Below, in pieces: positions 24,241 to 34,577 of a DNA stretch of 55,109 nt; the first letter of the stretch is position 1, and every line of letters begins with the position of its first letter. This stretch comes from Candidatus Mediterraneibacter pullistercoris (GTDB lineage: Bacteria > Bacillota > Clostridia > Lachnospirales > Lachnospiraceae): assembly GCA_019116885.1 (NCBI GenBank), contig DXAU01000051.1, positions 1-55,109 on the forward strand, given 5' to 3'. The notes beneath the pieces were generated by a model. It was given only the letters and a program-made list of their open reading frames with translations, ran no database searches and had not been told where the DNA came from. The position numbers were made by a program, and so were the translations under genes.

Positions 24241-26007
24241 TTGAAGACTTTACTGGAGCTGATTACAATAGAGATGGAAGAGGCGTTTTCAAAAGCCGGG
24301 TATGACAAAGAGCTGGCGAAAGTGACTCTTTCCAACCGTCCGGACCTGTGCGAATACCAGTGCAACGGAGCCATGGCGGGAGCGAAGAAATATAAGAAAG
24401 CGCCGTTTATGATTGCGGAAGACGTGGCGCCGTATCTGAAAGACAGTGCATATTTTGAGATGGTGGATGTCGTGAAGCCGGGCTTTATCAACCTGAAGCT
24501 GTCCAAAGAGAGCGTGGCGTCCTATCTGAATGATATGGCATCGGAAGAGAAACTCGGCGTTGAAGAGGAAAAGGCGCCGAAGACCATTATGATTGATTAC
24601 GGCGGGCCGAATGTGGCGAAGCCGCTCCACGTGGGACATCTGCGTTCCGCGATTATCGGAGAGAGTGTGAAAAGAATCCTGCGATATAAAGGAAACAACG
24701 TGATCGGGGATATCCATCTGGGAGACTGGGGATATCAGATGGGACTCATCATTACTGAGCTTAAGAAACGCCAGCCGGACCTGCCTTACTTTGACGAGTC
24801 ATACGCGGGAGACTATCCGGCGGAAGCTCCTTTTACGATCGGAGAGCTTGAAGAGATCTATCCGACCGCAAGCGCATATGCGAAAGAGCACGAAGATTAC
24901 AGGGAAGAAGCATTACATGCCACCTATCTGCTGCAGAACGGATACAGAGGATACCGGGCGATCTGGAACCACATCATGAATGTGTCTGTCTCTGATCTCA
25001 AGAAGAACTATGAGAAACTGAATGTAGAGTTCGATCTCTGGAAAGGTGAGGCGGATGCGCAGAAGTACATTCCTGACATGGTGCAGATGTTAAAGGACGA
25101 AGGGTATGCGCGCTATGATGAGGGAGCCCTTGTTGTAGATGTGCAGGAGGAGGCGGATAAAAAAGAAGTTCCGCCGTGCATGATCTTGAAATCTGACGGG
25201 GCGGCTCTGTATGATACGACGGATCTTGCGACCCTTGTAGAGAGAGAAGAAGATTATAAGCCTGATGAAGTTATCTATGTGGTGGACAAGCGTCAGGAAC
25301 TGCATTTTACCCAGGTATTCCGCTGCGCAAAGAAGACAGGCATCGTGCGTCCTGACACGAGGCTTAAATTCCTCGGCTTCGGTACGATGAACGGAAAGGA
25401 TGGAAAGCCGTTCAAGACCCGCGAGGGCGGAGTGATGCGTCTCGAAAACCTGATCCGCGAGATCAACGAGGAGATGTACCGGAAGATCATGGATAACCGG
25501 ACGGTGGAGGCGGAAGAGGCGGAGCGCACTTCCCAGATCGTAGGTCTGGCCGCGATCAAATACGGGGACCTCTCCAACCAGGCATCCAAAGATTATGTGT
25601 TCGATGTGGACAGATTCACATCATTTGAGGGAAATACAGGACCGTACATCCTCTATACGATCGTGCGTATCAAGTCCATCCTGAACAAATATCAGGAAAA
25701 CGGCGGCGCCGCGAAAGATCTTAAGATACTTCCGGCAGTAAACGAGTATGAGAAAGCACTCATGCTGCAGGCACTCAAATTTAATGACGTGTTTGATGCA
25801 GTGTATGAGGAGACAGCGCCTCACAAGCTCTGCGCATACATTTATGAGCTTGCCAACGAGTTTAATAAATTCTACCATGAGACAAAGATTCTGTCAGAGG
25901 AGGATGAAGAGAAGAAATCCGGATATATCGCGCTTCTCGTGCTGACAAGACGTGTGCTTGAGACGTGCATTGATCTGCTCGGTTTCGAGGCGCCGGAAAG
26001 GATGTAA
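24241..26007 (+). CDS. argS: Arginyl-tRNA synthetase
   Basis: A 588-residue class I synthetase that charges tRNA-Arg. It shows the N-terminal Add-1 domain, the HIGH-type motif HVGHLRSAIIG with preceding GGPNVAKPL near residue 120, the GDWGYQMGLI segment, the KFLGFGTMNGKDGKPFKTRE loop replacing KMSKS, and the C-terminal DALR anticodon domain ending in LLGFEAPERM. The start is unusual. GAGGAG (24224-24229) fits a TTG at 24241 (reading KTLLELI), whereas the in-frame GTG at 24229 would overlap its own RBS. Either start gives an intact enzyme. It heads an operon with the two genes that follow. Confidence 0.95.
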   Translation: MKTLLELITIEMEEAFSKAGYDKELAKVTLSNRPDLCEYQCNGAMAGAKKYKKAPFMIAEDVAPYLKDSAYFEMVDVVKPGFINLKLSKESVASYLNDMASEEKLGVEEEKAPKTIMIDYGGPNVAKPLHVGHLRSAIIGESVKRILRYKGNNVIGDIHLGDWGYQMGLIITELKKRQPDLPYFDESYAGDYPAEAPFTIGELEEIYPTASAYAKEHEDYREEALHATYLLQNGYRGYRAIWNHIMNVSVSDLKKNYEKLNVEFDLWKGEADAQKYIPDMVQMLKDEGYARYDEGALVVDVQEEADKKEVPPCMILKSDGAALYDTTDLATLVEREEDYKPDEVIYVVDKRQELHFTQVFRCAKKTGIVRPDTRLKFLGFGTMNGKDGKPFKTREGGVMRLENLIREINEEMYRKIMDNRTVEAEEAERTSQIVGLAAIKYGDLSNQASKDYVFDVDRFTSFEGNTGPYILYTIVRIKSILNKYQENGGAAKDLKILPAVNEYEKALMLQALKFNDVFDAVYEETAPHKLCAYIYELANEFNKFYHETKILSEEDEEKKSGYIALLVLTRRVLETCIDLLGFEAPERM

Positions 26008-26014
26008 TCAGATC

Positions 26015-27229
26015 ATGACGGAGAAACTTTTTTATCAGGACAGCCATCTCGCAGAGTTTGAGGCGGAAGTGATCTCATGCGAACCGGCCGGAGCAGACTT
26101 TGATGAATCCGGAAAGGGACAGCCTCATCTGTGGGCGGCAGAACTGGACCGCACAGCTTTCTTTCCGGAGGGCGGCGGCCAGTATGCGGATACCGGTGTG
26201 CTGGGCGGTGTCCGGGTTGTGGATGTGCAGGAAAAGGAAGACCGTATCCTGCATCTGCTGGATGCACCGCTTGAGCCGGGGATTCGTGTGGCCGGAATGA
26301 TTGACCGGGAAGAACGGTTTATGAAGATGCAGCAGCACAGCGGTGAGCATATTGTGTCGGGGCTTGTCAATTCCCGGTTCGGATATCATAATGTGGGGTT
26401 CCATCTTGGAAGCGAAGACTGCACGATGGATTTTGACGGGGAACTGACGAAAGAACAGCTTTCGGAGATCGAGCGCGAGGCGAACCGTGCTGTGTGGAAG
26501 AATCTTGAGATACAGACGCTATATCCGTCGAAAGAAGAGCTGGCGGAAATGGAATACAGAAGTAAGATCGAGATTGAAGGACAGGTGCGGATCATCGTGG
26601 TACCCGGATATGATGTGTGCGCGTGCTGTGCGCCCCATGTGTCCCGTACCGGTGAGATCGGTGTGATTAAACTGACGCATGTGCAGCGGTACAAGGGAGG
26701 CTCCAGGGTGACGATGCTCTGCGGAGTCCGCGCGCTTGCGGACTATGCGGAGAAACAGGAGCAGGCAGGAGAGATTTCCGCTCTTCTGTGCGCGAAAGAA
26801 AACGAGATTGCAGAGTCCGTACAGCGTCTGAAAGACGAGGCAAATGCCCTGAAATATGCGCTTGTTGAGAAAGAGAAAAAGCTGATTGCCGCAAAGACTG
26901 AGCTGATTCCAAAGGATGGAAAGCCTGTCTGCGTTTTTGCTGAAGATGTAGAAGGTGACTCCATGCGCATTCTTATGAATCTTGTGCTGGAAGCCGGGCA
27001 TGGTTTGTGCGCGGTATTCCACGGGAATGACAACGATGGATACCGGTATGTGATTGGCAGCAGAGAACAGGATGGCCGGATAATAAATATGCGCGGCTTT
27101 GCGAAAGAATTCAACGCTGCGTTCAACGGGCGCGGCGGCGGAAAGCCTGAAATGGTGCAGGGAACGGCACGCGGAAGTAAGGAAGAGATGCGCGCATGGA
27201 TACTTGAGAAAGCGGGTGAAATATCATGA
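26015..27229 (+). CDS. Alanyl-tRNA editing protein, AlaX-L type with DHHA1 domain
   Basis: A 404-residue stand-alone editing protein that hydrolyses mischarged Ser- or Gly-tRNA-Ala. Residues 1-235 match the AlaRS second additional domain, with zinc-ligand motifs HSGEH near residue 108 and CCAPH near 206. Residues 240-404 are a DHHA1 domain ending in NGRGGGKPEMVQG. The aminoacylation core of AlaRS is absent. The ATG at 26015 follows GGAAAGGATG in the end of argS, 7 bases after the argS stop. Co-transcription with argS and the CPBP protease is likely. Confidence 0.92.
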   Translation: MTEKLFYQDSHLAEFEAEVISCEPAGADFDESGKGQPHLWAAELDRTAFFPEGGGQYADTGVLGGVRVVDVQEKEDRILHLLDAPLEPGIRVAGMIDREERFMKMQQHSGEHIVSGLVNSRFGYHNVGFHLGSEDCTMDFDGELTKEQLSEIEREANRAVWKNLEIQTLYPSKEELAEMEYRSKIEIEGQVRIIVVPGYDVCACCAPHVSRTGEIGVIKLTHVQRYKGGSRVTMLCGVRALADYAEKQEQAGEISALLCAKENEIAESVQRLKDEANALKYALVEKEKKLIAAKTELIPKDGKPVCVFAEDVEGDSMRILMNLVLEAGHGLCAVFHGNDNDGYRYVIGSREQDGRIINMRGFAKEFNAAFNGRGGGKPEMVQGTARGSKEEMRAWILEKAGEIS

Positions 27230-28161
27230 ATCAGATTCGCAGAAAAAGTCCATTCTGGAGCATGGCAGGCCCTATGTTCGGATATCTGGCAATTCAGTTT
27301 GCAGTTCAGGTTGCAGCACAGTTTATAATCGAGGCGCCCTATATCATACGGGCATATCCGGAACTGCTCCGTAAGGTGAGGGAGACAGCTCCTACGCTGC
27401 AGGAATTTCTGGATTTGTATATGCAGATGCTTGAACCGGCGTTTGAGACGATCGCACGATATCAGATCGAGATCCTGTCACTCTCTGCGCTTGGGACGAT
27501 CATTATGACAGGGATACTTTTTTACCGGGACCGGAAACTGGAACAGCAGGCTGGTATCTGCCTTCCGGATAAGGCTCCGTTATCGAAATACTGGACAGTG
27601 TTCGTATTCGGGATCGCCGGCGGCATTGCGGCTACATGCCTGATGGCAATGGCTCAGATTGCGTTCTATGACGAGAGATATCAGCAGACTGCGCAGATCG
27701 CGTATTCGGCGGGGCTTCCGGTTCAGATCATCGGACTTGGAATCATTGTTCCTGTTGCGGAAGAGCTGATGTTCCGGGGGATACTCCATAAACGGTTCAG
27801 AGAACGGCAGCCATTCTGGTATTCTGCAGTCTGCTCGGCGTTGCTTTTTGCGTTTATACATTCCAGCACAACTCAGCTGATCTATACTTTTCTGCTGGGT
27901 ATACTGCTTTCTTATCTGTATGAGAAGTTTGGTTCTCTCAGAGCGCCGATACTGCTCCATATACTGCTCAACACAGGTTCTGTTGTCTTTACCCAGGCAG
28001 GTTTGTTCAGCTGGCTTGCGGCTGATCCGATGCGTATGGCGGGAGCGGTCATTGCCGGGGCGTTTATCTGCTCGGTAATGTTCGTGCTGGTCCAGAGGAT
28101 GCCGGGCAGTGTAAAATCGGAAGAAGCGTCAGATGATTCTAATCCGTCAGATATGTTTTAA
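27226..28161 (+). CDS. CPBP family intramembrane glutamic endopeptidase
   Basis: A 311-residue membrane protein with about eight hydrophobic segments and the CAAX/ABI-type active-site motifs in order: EELMFRG (EExxxR), FAFIH (FxxxH) and HILLN (HxxxN). The family cleaves within membranes; in bacteria some members give bacteriocin immunity or process exported peptides. Its ATG overlaps the AlaX stop by 4 bases. The poorly conserved N-terminal third (to about residue 120) contains a long loop after the first helix. The substrate is unknown. Confidence 0.9.
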   Translation: MNQIRRKSPFWSMAGPMFGYLAIQFAVQVAAQFIIEAPYIIRAYPELLRKVRETAPTLQEFLDLYMQMLEPAFETIARYQIEILSLSALGTIIMTGILFYRDRKLEQQAGICLPDKAPLSKYWTVFVFGIAGGIAATCLMAMAQIAFYDERYQQTAQIAYSAGLPVQIIGLGIIVPVAEELMFRGILHKRFRERQPFWYSAVCSALLFAFIHSSTTQLIYTFLLGILLSYLYEKFGSLRAPILLHILLNTGSVVFTQAGLFSWLAADPMRMAGAVIAGAFICSVMFVLVQRMPGSVKSEEASDDSNPSDMF

Positions 28162-28184
28162 CAAAAAAACAATTTAAAATTGTG

Positions 28185-28216
28185 TGTGGCAGAAGAACCC
28201 TTCTGCCACATTTTTT
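28185..28216 (+). terminator. Terminator of the argS operon
   Basis: TGTGGCAGAAG (28185-28195) pairs perfectly with CTTCTGCCACA (28200-28210) and is followed by TTTTTTG. The 150 bases between it and the gltB promoter are AT-rich with no convincing gene. Confidence 0.92.
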
Positions 28217-28366
28217 GCCTTTATAAAGAAAGAGGATTATGGAATTATAGGAGTGATCCATGATATCAGGAATATTTACTGATAATAAGAACAGTGCTAA
28301 TTTTCAGAATAAAAATAAATAATTATTAAATTTTCAAATTATCTGACAATTAGAAATGATTTCTTG

Positions 28367-28395
28367 TTTACAAACTAAAAAAAATCATGTATAGT
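28367..28395 (+). promoter_or_regulatory. Promoter of gltBD
   Basis: TTTACA at 28367-28372 and TATAGT at 28390-28395 are 17 bases apart, about 35 bases before the gltB ATG. No further operator is obvious. Confidence 0.65.
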
Positions 28396-28430
28396 CATTT
28401 CCATAAAAGACAAAGGAGAGGACAGCGATC

Positions 28431-31400
28431 ATGAGAAGAGCAAAAGAAGCCCCACAGGGGATGTACCGTGAAAGTTTTGAACACGACAACTGCGGCATCG
28501 GAGCGATCGTAAATATTAAGGGTGTGAAGAGCCACAGTACAGTTGCCGGAGCGCTTAAGATCGTAGAGCATCTGGAGCACAGAGCCGGAAAGGATGCGGA
28601 AGGGAAGACCGGAGACGGCGTCGGTATCCTCTTACAGGTATCGCACAAGTTCTTCCAGAAAGTCTGTAAGCCGCTAAGTATTGATCTGAAAGGAGAAAGG
28701 GATTACGGAGTCGGAATGTTCTTTCTGCCCCAGGATGAGCTGAAACGCAATCAGGCGAAGAATATATTTGAAGTCATTGTCAAGAAAGAGGGCTTAAACT
28801 TCCTCGGATGGAGAGAAGTGCCGGTACATCCGGAAGTGCTCGGAAAGACAGCGGTTGACTGTATGCCGTGTATTATGCAGGCGTTTATCGAACGTCCGGA
28901 GAAGATACAGAAAGGGATTGATTTCGACCGGAGCCTCTATGTAGTAAGACGCGTGTTCGAGCAGAGCAGCGATGATACATATGTGGTTTCCCTTTCCAGC
29001 CGGACGATCGTCTATAAGGGAATGTTCCTTGTGGGACAGCTCCGCCAGTTTTTCGGCGATCTGCAGGATGAGGATTACGAGTCCGCCATTGCGATGGTAC
29101 ACTCCCGTTTCAGCACGAACACGGCTCCGAGCTGGCAGAGAGCACATCCGAACCGCTTCATTGTGCACAACGGAGAGATCAATACGATTCGCGGCAACGC
29201 AGACAAGATGCGCGCCCGGGAAGAGACGATGGAAGCAGGGAAGCTCAAAGGCGAGCTGCACAAGGTGCTTCCGGCGATCAACACATCCGGATCAGACTCC
29301 GCCATGCTTGATAACGCACTGGAGTTCATGGTGATGAGCGGCATGGAGCTTCCGCTGGCGGTAATGATCGCGATTCCGGAACCGTGGGTGAACAACCGGA
29401 GTATGTCCCAGAATAAGAAAGATTTCTATCAGTATTATGCAACGATGATGGAGCCCTGGGACGGTCCGGCTTCGATCCTGTTCTCTGACGGAGACGTGAT
29501 GGGGGCAGTGCTCGACCGGAACGGTCTGCGTCCGTCGAGATATTATATCACGGATGATGACAATCTGATCCTTTCCTCGGAGGTGGGAGTGCTTGATATT
29601 GATCCATCCAGGATCCTTGTGAAAGAGCGTCTGCATCCGGGCAAGATGCTCCTGGTTGATACAGTGGCAGGTAGGGTCATTGACGACGAGGAACTGAAAG
29701 AAAAATATGCGAACGAGGAGCCTTACGGCGAGTGGCTTGACAGTAATCTGATCCAGCTCAAAGATCTGCCGATACCGAACAAAGATATCCCGAAATACAC
29801 GAAAGAAGAGTGTACCCGCATGCAGAAAGCATTCGGATACGCATATGAAGATGTCAGGTCGTCGATCCTTACGATGGCAAAGAGCGGCGGAGAAGGAATT
29901 GCTGCCATGGGTATCGATACTCCTCTTTCGGTTCTGTCAAAGAAAAGGCAGCCGTTGTTTGGGTATTTCAAACAGTTATTCGCACAGGTGACAAATCCGC
30001 CGATTGACGCGATCCGGGAGGAGATCGTGACTTCCACTGCGATCTATGTGGGGAAAGACGGAAATCTGCTGGAGAAGAAAGAAGAGAACTGCCAGATGCT
30101 CCGTGTAAACAACCCGATTCTGACCAATACAGATCTCTTAAAGATCAAGGATATGAAGGTAGAGGGATTCAAAGTCGCAGAGATCCCGATCACTTATTAT
30201 AAGAACACAAGCCTTGAGAAAGCGATCGAATATCTTTTCGTTGAGGTCGACAGGGTGATCCGGGGCGGAGCCAATATCCTGATCCTGACTGACCGTGACG
30301 TGGACGAGTATCATGTGGCGATCCCGTCGCTTCTGGCGGTATCCGGACTGCAGCAGCATCTGGTGCGCACGAAGAAGAGAACGTCCGTGGCGATGATCCT
30401 GGAGAGTGGTGAACCCAGGGAGGTACACGATTTTGCGACGCTGTTGGGTTACGGCGCCTGTGCGATCAACCCGTATCTGGCACATGAATCCATCCGTCAG
30501 CTCATCGAATCCAGACTGCTCCACAAAGATTACTATGCGGCAGTGGATGACTACAACAGTGCGGTGATCCATGGTATCGTAAAGATTGCATCCAAGATGG
30601 GTATTTCCACGATCCAGTCTTACCAGGGCGCGAAAATCTTTGAGGCGATCGGCCTGAAAAAGGAATTTATCGACCGGTACTTTACGGATACAGTGAGCCG
30701 TGTGGGCGGTATCGGCATCGAAGAGATTGCGGAAGATTACACATCATTCCATACGCAGGCATTTGATCCGCTCGGGCTTGACGGAGATATGACCCTTGAC
30801 AGTGTGGGACGCCACAAATATAAGAGCGGGGGAGAGGAGCATCTCTACAATCCGCAGACAATCCACATGCTTCAGCAGTCCACCAGACGGGGCGATTATG
30901 AGATGTTTAAGCAGTACACGAAGATGGTGGATGAAGAGGGCGAGAAGGTCAACTTAAGAGGACAGCTTGACTTCAACTATCCGAAGAAAGGTGTTCCGGT
31001 CGAGGAAGTGGAGAGTGTGGATTCCATTGTGACCAGATTCAAGACGGGCGCTATGTCCTACGGTTCCATTTCCAAGGAAGCCCACGAGACGCTGGCGATT
31101 GCTATGAACCGTCTCCACGGAAAATCCAACTCCGGAGAGGGCGGTGAAGACATCGAGAGACTGGATACAGACCGCTGCTCCGCGATCAAGCAGGTGGCAT
31201 CCGGACGTTTCGGCGTGACTTCCAGATATCTGGTGAGCGCCCAGGAGATCCAGATCAAGATGGCGCAGGGCGCGAAGCCGGGAGAGGGCGGACATCTGCC
31301 GGGCGGCAAAGTCTATCCGTGGATCGCGAAGACCCGCCACTCGACACCGGGTGTGAGCCTGATCTCACCGCCGCCGCACCACGATATCTATTCTATTGAG

Positions 31401-32963
31401 GATCTTGCGCAGCTTATTTACGACTGTAAAAACGCAAACAAAAATGCAAGGATCTCCGTGAAACTGGTGTCCGAGGCAGGCGTTGGAACAGTGGCCGCAG
31501 GTGTGGCAAAGGCCGGCGCAGGCGTGATCCTGATCTCCGGATATGACGGCGGAACAGGAGCGGCTCCAAGAAGTTCGATCCAGAACGCCGGACTTCCCTG
31601 GGAGATGGGGCTTGCCGAAACACACCAGACGCTGATCCAGAACGGTCTTCGAGAGCGCGTGCGCATCGAGACAGACGGCAAGCTTATGAGCGGAAGAGAT
31701 GTTGCGATCGCAGCGCTGCTTGGAGCAGAGGAGTTCGGATTTGCTACGGCTCCACTGGTGACCATGGGGTGCGTCATGATGCGTGTCTGCAATCTGGATA
31801 CCTGTCCGGTGGGCGTGGCGACGCAGAACCCGGAGCTGAGGAAACTCTTCACGGGCAAGCCGGAATATGTGGTCAACTTTATGCGCTTCATTGCAGAAGA
31901 GTTAAGAGAATATATGGCAAAGCTGGGTGTGCGTACAGTAGATGAGCTGGTCGGACGCACAGACCTTCTGAAAGTGAAAGACGAGCCCACTTCTGACCGT
32001 GCGGCGGCACTGGATCTCTCCGGCGTGCTGTACAATCCGTATGCGAAGCAGAAGAAAGGCATGATCTTTAATCCAAAGAAAGTGTATGACTTTGAGCTGG
32101 AGAAAACACTGGATGAGAAAGTGCTTGTAAAACAGCTCCTTCCGGCTCTTGAAAAAGGCCAGAAGAGAGGGGTGGAAATCGACGTAACGAACACGGACCG
32201 TACATTCGGTACAATCTTCGGTTCCGAGATCACGAGAAGATATCCGGACGGGCTGGAGGACGACAGCTTTGTGATCAAATGTAAGGGCGCGGGCGGACAG
32301 AGTTTCGGTGCGTTTATCCCGAAAGGACTGACGCTGGAGCTTGTCGGAGACAGCAACGATTACTTTGGGAAAGGGCTCTCCGGCGGCAAGCTTGTCGTAT
32401 GCCCGCCCAACGGAACGAAGTTTAAATCCGATGAAAACATTATTATAGGAAATGTCGGCTTCTACGGGGCAACGAGCGGCAAGGCGTATGTGGGCGGAGT
32501 CGCAGGCGAGAGGTTCTGTGTAAGAAATTCCGGTGTGCGCGCTGTAGTCGAGGGCGTGGGCGACCACGGCTGCGAATACATGACCGGCGGATGCGTTGTT
32601 GTCCTCGGCAAAGTCGGTAAGAACTTTGCGGCAGGAATGAGCGGTGGTATCGCCTATGTCCTTGATATGGACAGCACACTCTACACGAGAGTCAACAAAG
32701 CGATGGTAAAGATCCGCCGTGTGACAGATAAGTACGATGTGCAGGAGTTAAAGGGCATGATTCAGGAGCATGTGTCGTACACCAATTCCGAAGTCGGAAA
32801 GCGCATACTGGATCATTTTGAAGAATATCTTCCGAAGTTTAAGAAGATCATCCCGGAAGATTACGAGAAGATGATGGCAGCGATCATCCAGATGGAAGAA
32901 AAAGGCTTAAGCAGAGAGAAAGCCCAGATCGAAGCATTCAACAAGATCAAAAACGGAAGATAG
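28431..32963 (+). CDS. gltB: Glutamate synthase, large subunit
   Basis: A 1510-residue alpha subunit that makes two glutamates from glutamine and 2-oxoglutarate. Residues 1-20 are a propeptide. The predicted mature N-terminal nucleophile is Cys21 in HDNCGIGAIV, starting a class II glutaminase domain (GDGVGILLQ, YGGW-equivalent loops). The central and FMN-binding synthase domains follow (GEGGEDIERL, MAQGAKPGEGGHLPG, GYDGGTGAAP). The 3Fe-4S cluster ligands are CVMMRVCNLDTCPVG near residue 1113, and the C-terminal beta-helix (GXG-repeat, MTGGCVVVLG) completes it. Length is normal. The partner gltD follows after 13 bases. Confidence 0.97.
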   Translation: MRRAKEAPQGMYRESFEHDNCGIGAIVNIKGVKSHSTVAGALKIVEHLEHRAGKDAEGKTGDGVGILLQVSHKFFQKVCKPLSIDLKGERDYGVGMFFLPQDELKRNQAKNIFEVIVKKEGLNFLGWREVPVHPEVLGKTAVDCMPCIMQAFIERPEKIQKGIDFDRSLYVVRRVFEQSSDDTYVVSLSSRTIVYKGMFLVGQLRQFFGDLQDEDYESAIAMVHSRFSTNTAPSWQRAHPNRFIVHNGEINTIRGNADKMRAREETMEAGKLKGELHKVLPAINTSGSDSAMLDNALEFMVMSGMELPLAVMIAIPEPWVNNRSMSQNKKDFYQYYATMMEPWDGPASILFSDGDVMGAVLDRNGLRPSRYYITDDDNLILSSEVGVLDIDPSRILVKERLHPGKMLLVDTVAGRVIDDEELKEKYANEEPYGEWLDSNLIQLKDLPIPNKDIPKYTKEECTRMQKAFGYAYEDVRSSILTMAKSGGEGIAAMGIDTPLSVLSKKRQPLFGYFKQLFAQVTNPPIDAIREEIVTSTAIYVGKDGNLLEKKEENCQMLRVNNPILTNTDLLKIKDMKVEGFKVAEIPITYYKNTSLEKAIEYLFVEVDRVIRGGANILILTDRDVDEYHVAIPSLLAVSGLQQHLVRTKKRTSVAMILESGEPREVHDFATLLGYGACAINPYLAHESIRQLIESRLLHKDYYAAVDDYNSAVIHGIVKIASKMGISTIQSYQGAKIFEAIGLKKEFIDRYFTDTVSRVGGIGIEEIAEDYTSFHTQAFDPLGLDGDMTLDSVGRHKYKSGGEEHLYNPQTIHMLQQSTRRGDYEMFKQYTKMVDEEGEKVNLRGQLDFNYPKKGVPVEEVESVDSIVTRFKTGAMSYGSISKEAHETLAIAMNRLHGKSNSGEGGEDIERLDTDRCSAIKQVASGRFGVTSRYLVSAQEIQIKMAQGAKPGEGGHLPGGKVYPWIAKTRHSTPGVSLISPPPHHDIYSIEDLAQLIYDCKNANKNARISVKLVSEAGVGTVAAGVAKAGAGVILISGYDGGTGAAPRSSIQNAGLPWEMGLAETHQTLIQNGLRERVRIETDGKLMSGRDVAIAALLGAEEFGFATAPLVTMGCVMMRVCNLDTCPVGVATQNPELRKLFTGKPEYVVNFMRFIAEELREYMAKLGVRTVDELVGRTDLLKVKDEPTSDRAAALDLSGVLYNPYAKQKKGMIFNPKKVYDFELEKTLDEKVLVKQLLPALEKGQKRGVEIDVTNTDRTFGTIFGSEITRRYPDGLEDDSFVIKCKGAGGQSFGAFIPKGLTLELVGDSNDYFGKGLSGGKLVVCPPNGTKFKSDENIIIGNVGFYGATSGKAYVGGVAGERFCVRNSGVRAVVEGVGDHGCEYMTGGCVVVLGKVGKNFAAGMSGGIAYVLDMDSTLYTRVNKAMVKIRRVTDKYDVQELKGMIQEHVSYTNSEVGKRILDHFEEYLPKFKKIIPEDYEKMMAAIIQMEEKGLSREKAQIEAFNKIKNGR

Positions 32964-32976
32964 GAGGCGTAAAAAA

Positions 32977-34476
32977 GTGGGAAAACCGACAGGATTTATG
33001 GATTATGCAAGAAAAGACAAAACAGCGGAACAGCCGCTTGAGAGAATTAAGCATTTCAATGAGTTCTACACGCCGCTTCCGAAAGAAGAGCAGGAACTGC
33101 AGGGGGCGCGGTGCATGGCCTGCGGCGTGCCGTTCTGCCAGTCAGGACAGAATCTGATGGGAATGGCCAGCGGCTGTCCTCTGCACAACCTTGTGCCGGA
33201 GTGGAATGATCTGATTTACAACGGCAACTGGGAGGAAGCTTACTACCGCCTGGCAAAGACGAACAACTTCCCGGAGTTTACCTCCCGGGTATGTCCGGCG
33301 CTCTGTGAGAATGCATGTACGTGCGGGCTCAATCAGGAGCCGGTGGCGTCCAAGAGCAACGAGTATGCCATCATTGAAAATGCCTATGAGATGGGGTACG
33401 CAAAAGCCCGTCCGCCGAAAGTGCGCACCGGGAAGAAGGTTGCTGTCATCGGCTCCGGCCCGTCCGGGCTGGCGGCGGCGGATCTCCTCAACAGAAGGGG
33501 ACATTCTGTCACTGTGTTTGAGCGGGAGGATAAACCGGGAGGACTGCTCCGTTACGGTATCCCGAATATGAAACTGGAGAAGCAGTACATTGACAGAAAG
33601 TTAAAGGTCATGGAGGAAGAGGGCGTTGAGTTCCGTGTGAACTGCAATGTGGGAAAGGATGTAAAGCCCGCTCAGCTCCTGAAAGAATATGACCGCATTG
33701 TCCTTGCCTGCGGTGCGTCACATCCCCGTGACATCAAGGCTCCGGGGCGGGATGCAGAGGGGATTTACTTTGCGGTGGATTTCCTGAAGTCCACGACAAA
33801 AGCCCTGTGGGCGAATGATATGAAATTAAAAGACGGCTCTTACATCTCTGCAAAAGGGAAAAATGTCATTGTCATCGGAGGCGGAGATACAGGAAATGAC
33901 TGTGTGGGAACTTCCATCCGCCACGGCGCGAAGTCTGTGCTGCAGCTTGAGATGATGCCGAAAGCGCCGGATGAAAGAACAGAGACGAATCCGTGGCCGG
34001 AGTGGCCGAGAGTGTGCAAGACGGACTATGGCCAGCAGGAGGCGGCCGCTGTATTCGGGCACGATCCCCGGGTATACCAGACGACGGTCAAAGAGTTTGT
34101 GAAAGATAAGAAAGGGAAACTGTGCAAAGCCGTACTTATCAAGCTGGAGAGCAAAAAGGATGAGAAGACCGGAAGGATGTATATGGCAGAGATCCCCGGC
34201 AGCGAGTATACGGCAGATGCGGATCTTGTCCTGATTGCAGCGGGATTTCTCGGAAGCGAGGAGTATGTTACGAAATCGTTCGGCGTGGAAGTTGACGGGC
34301 GGACGAACGTAAAAACTGAGCCTGGAAAATACGCGACAAATGTAAAACATGTATTTACCGCAGGTGATATGCACAGAGGACAGTCGCTGGTTGTGTGGGC
34401 AATCCGCGAGGGGCGCGAGGCGGCGAGAGAAGTCGATGAAAGCCTGATGGGATATACGAATCTGAACTGTTACTGA
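32977..34476 (+). CDS. gltD: Glutamate synthase, small subunit
   Basis: A 499-residue FAD-dependent, Fe-S beta subunit that passes electrons from NAD(P)H to GltB. Cysteines for the two 4Fe-4S clusters are in CMACGVPFCQSG, SGCPLHNLVPEWN and CPALCENACTCG within the first 115 residues. The FAD-binding GSGPSGLAAADLL lies near 160, the nucleotide-binding GGGDTGNDCVG near 300, and the GDMHRGQSLVVWAI end segment near 463. The start is GTG at 32977 after TAGGAGGCG, which overlaps the gltB stop region; no better ATG exists. Confidence 0.97.
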   Translation: MGKPTGFMDYARKDKTAEQPLERIKHFNEFYTPLPKEEQELQGARCMACGVPFCQSGQNLMGMASGCPLHNLVPEWNDLIYNGNWEEAYYRLAKTNNFPEFTSRVCPALCENACTCGLNQEPVASKSNEYAIIENAYEMGYAKARPPKVRTGKKVAVIGSGPSGLAAADLLNRRGHSVTVFEREDKPGGLLRYGIPNMKLEKQYIDRKLKVMEEEGVEFRVNCNVGKDVKPAQLLKEYDRIVLACGASHPRDIKAPGRDAEGIYFAVDFLKSTTKALWANDMKLKDGSYISAKGKNVIVIGGGDTGNDCVGTSIRHGAKSVLQLEMMPKAPDERTETNPWPEWPRVCKTDYGQQEAAAVFGHDPRVYQTTVKEFVKDKKGKLCKAVLIKLESKKDEKTGRMYMAEIPGSEYTADADLVLIAAGFLGSEEYVTKSFGVEVDGRTNVKTEPGKYATNVKHVFTAGDMHRGQSLVVWAIREGREAAREVDESLMGYTNLNCY

Positions 34477-34501
34477 TTCTGTGAATAGTTTTTGAAATTT
34501 G

Positions 34502-34530
34502 TTGAAAATCGTACGATTCTGCTGTATTAT
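34502..34530 (+). promoter_or_regulatory. Promoter of the first NlpC/P60 gene
   Basis: TTGAAA at 34502-34507 and TATTAT at 34525-34530 are 17 bases apart. The block TGTTGAAAA...TTCTG(C/T)TGTAT is shared with the promoter of the second paralogue at 36076-36104. Confidence 0.7.
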
Positions 34531-34577
34531 AGAAAGAAGTGAAAACAGATGCAAATTTGATTACGAAAGGTGTAAAA

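Noticed and set aside
28260-28322. 21-codon frame with an RBS-like TAGGAGTG upstream of gltB, a possible leader peptide
   Set aside because: It lies upstream of the better gltB promoter at 28367-28395, has no promoter of its own that I can see and no attenuator structure follows.
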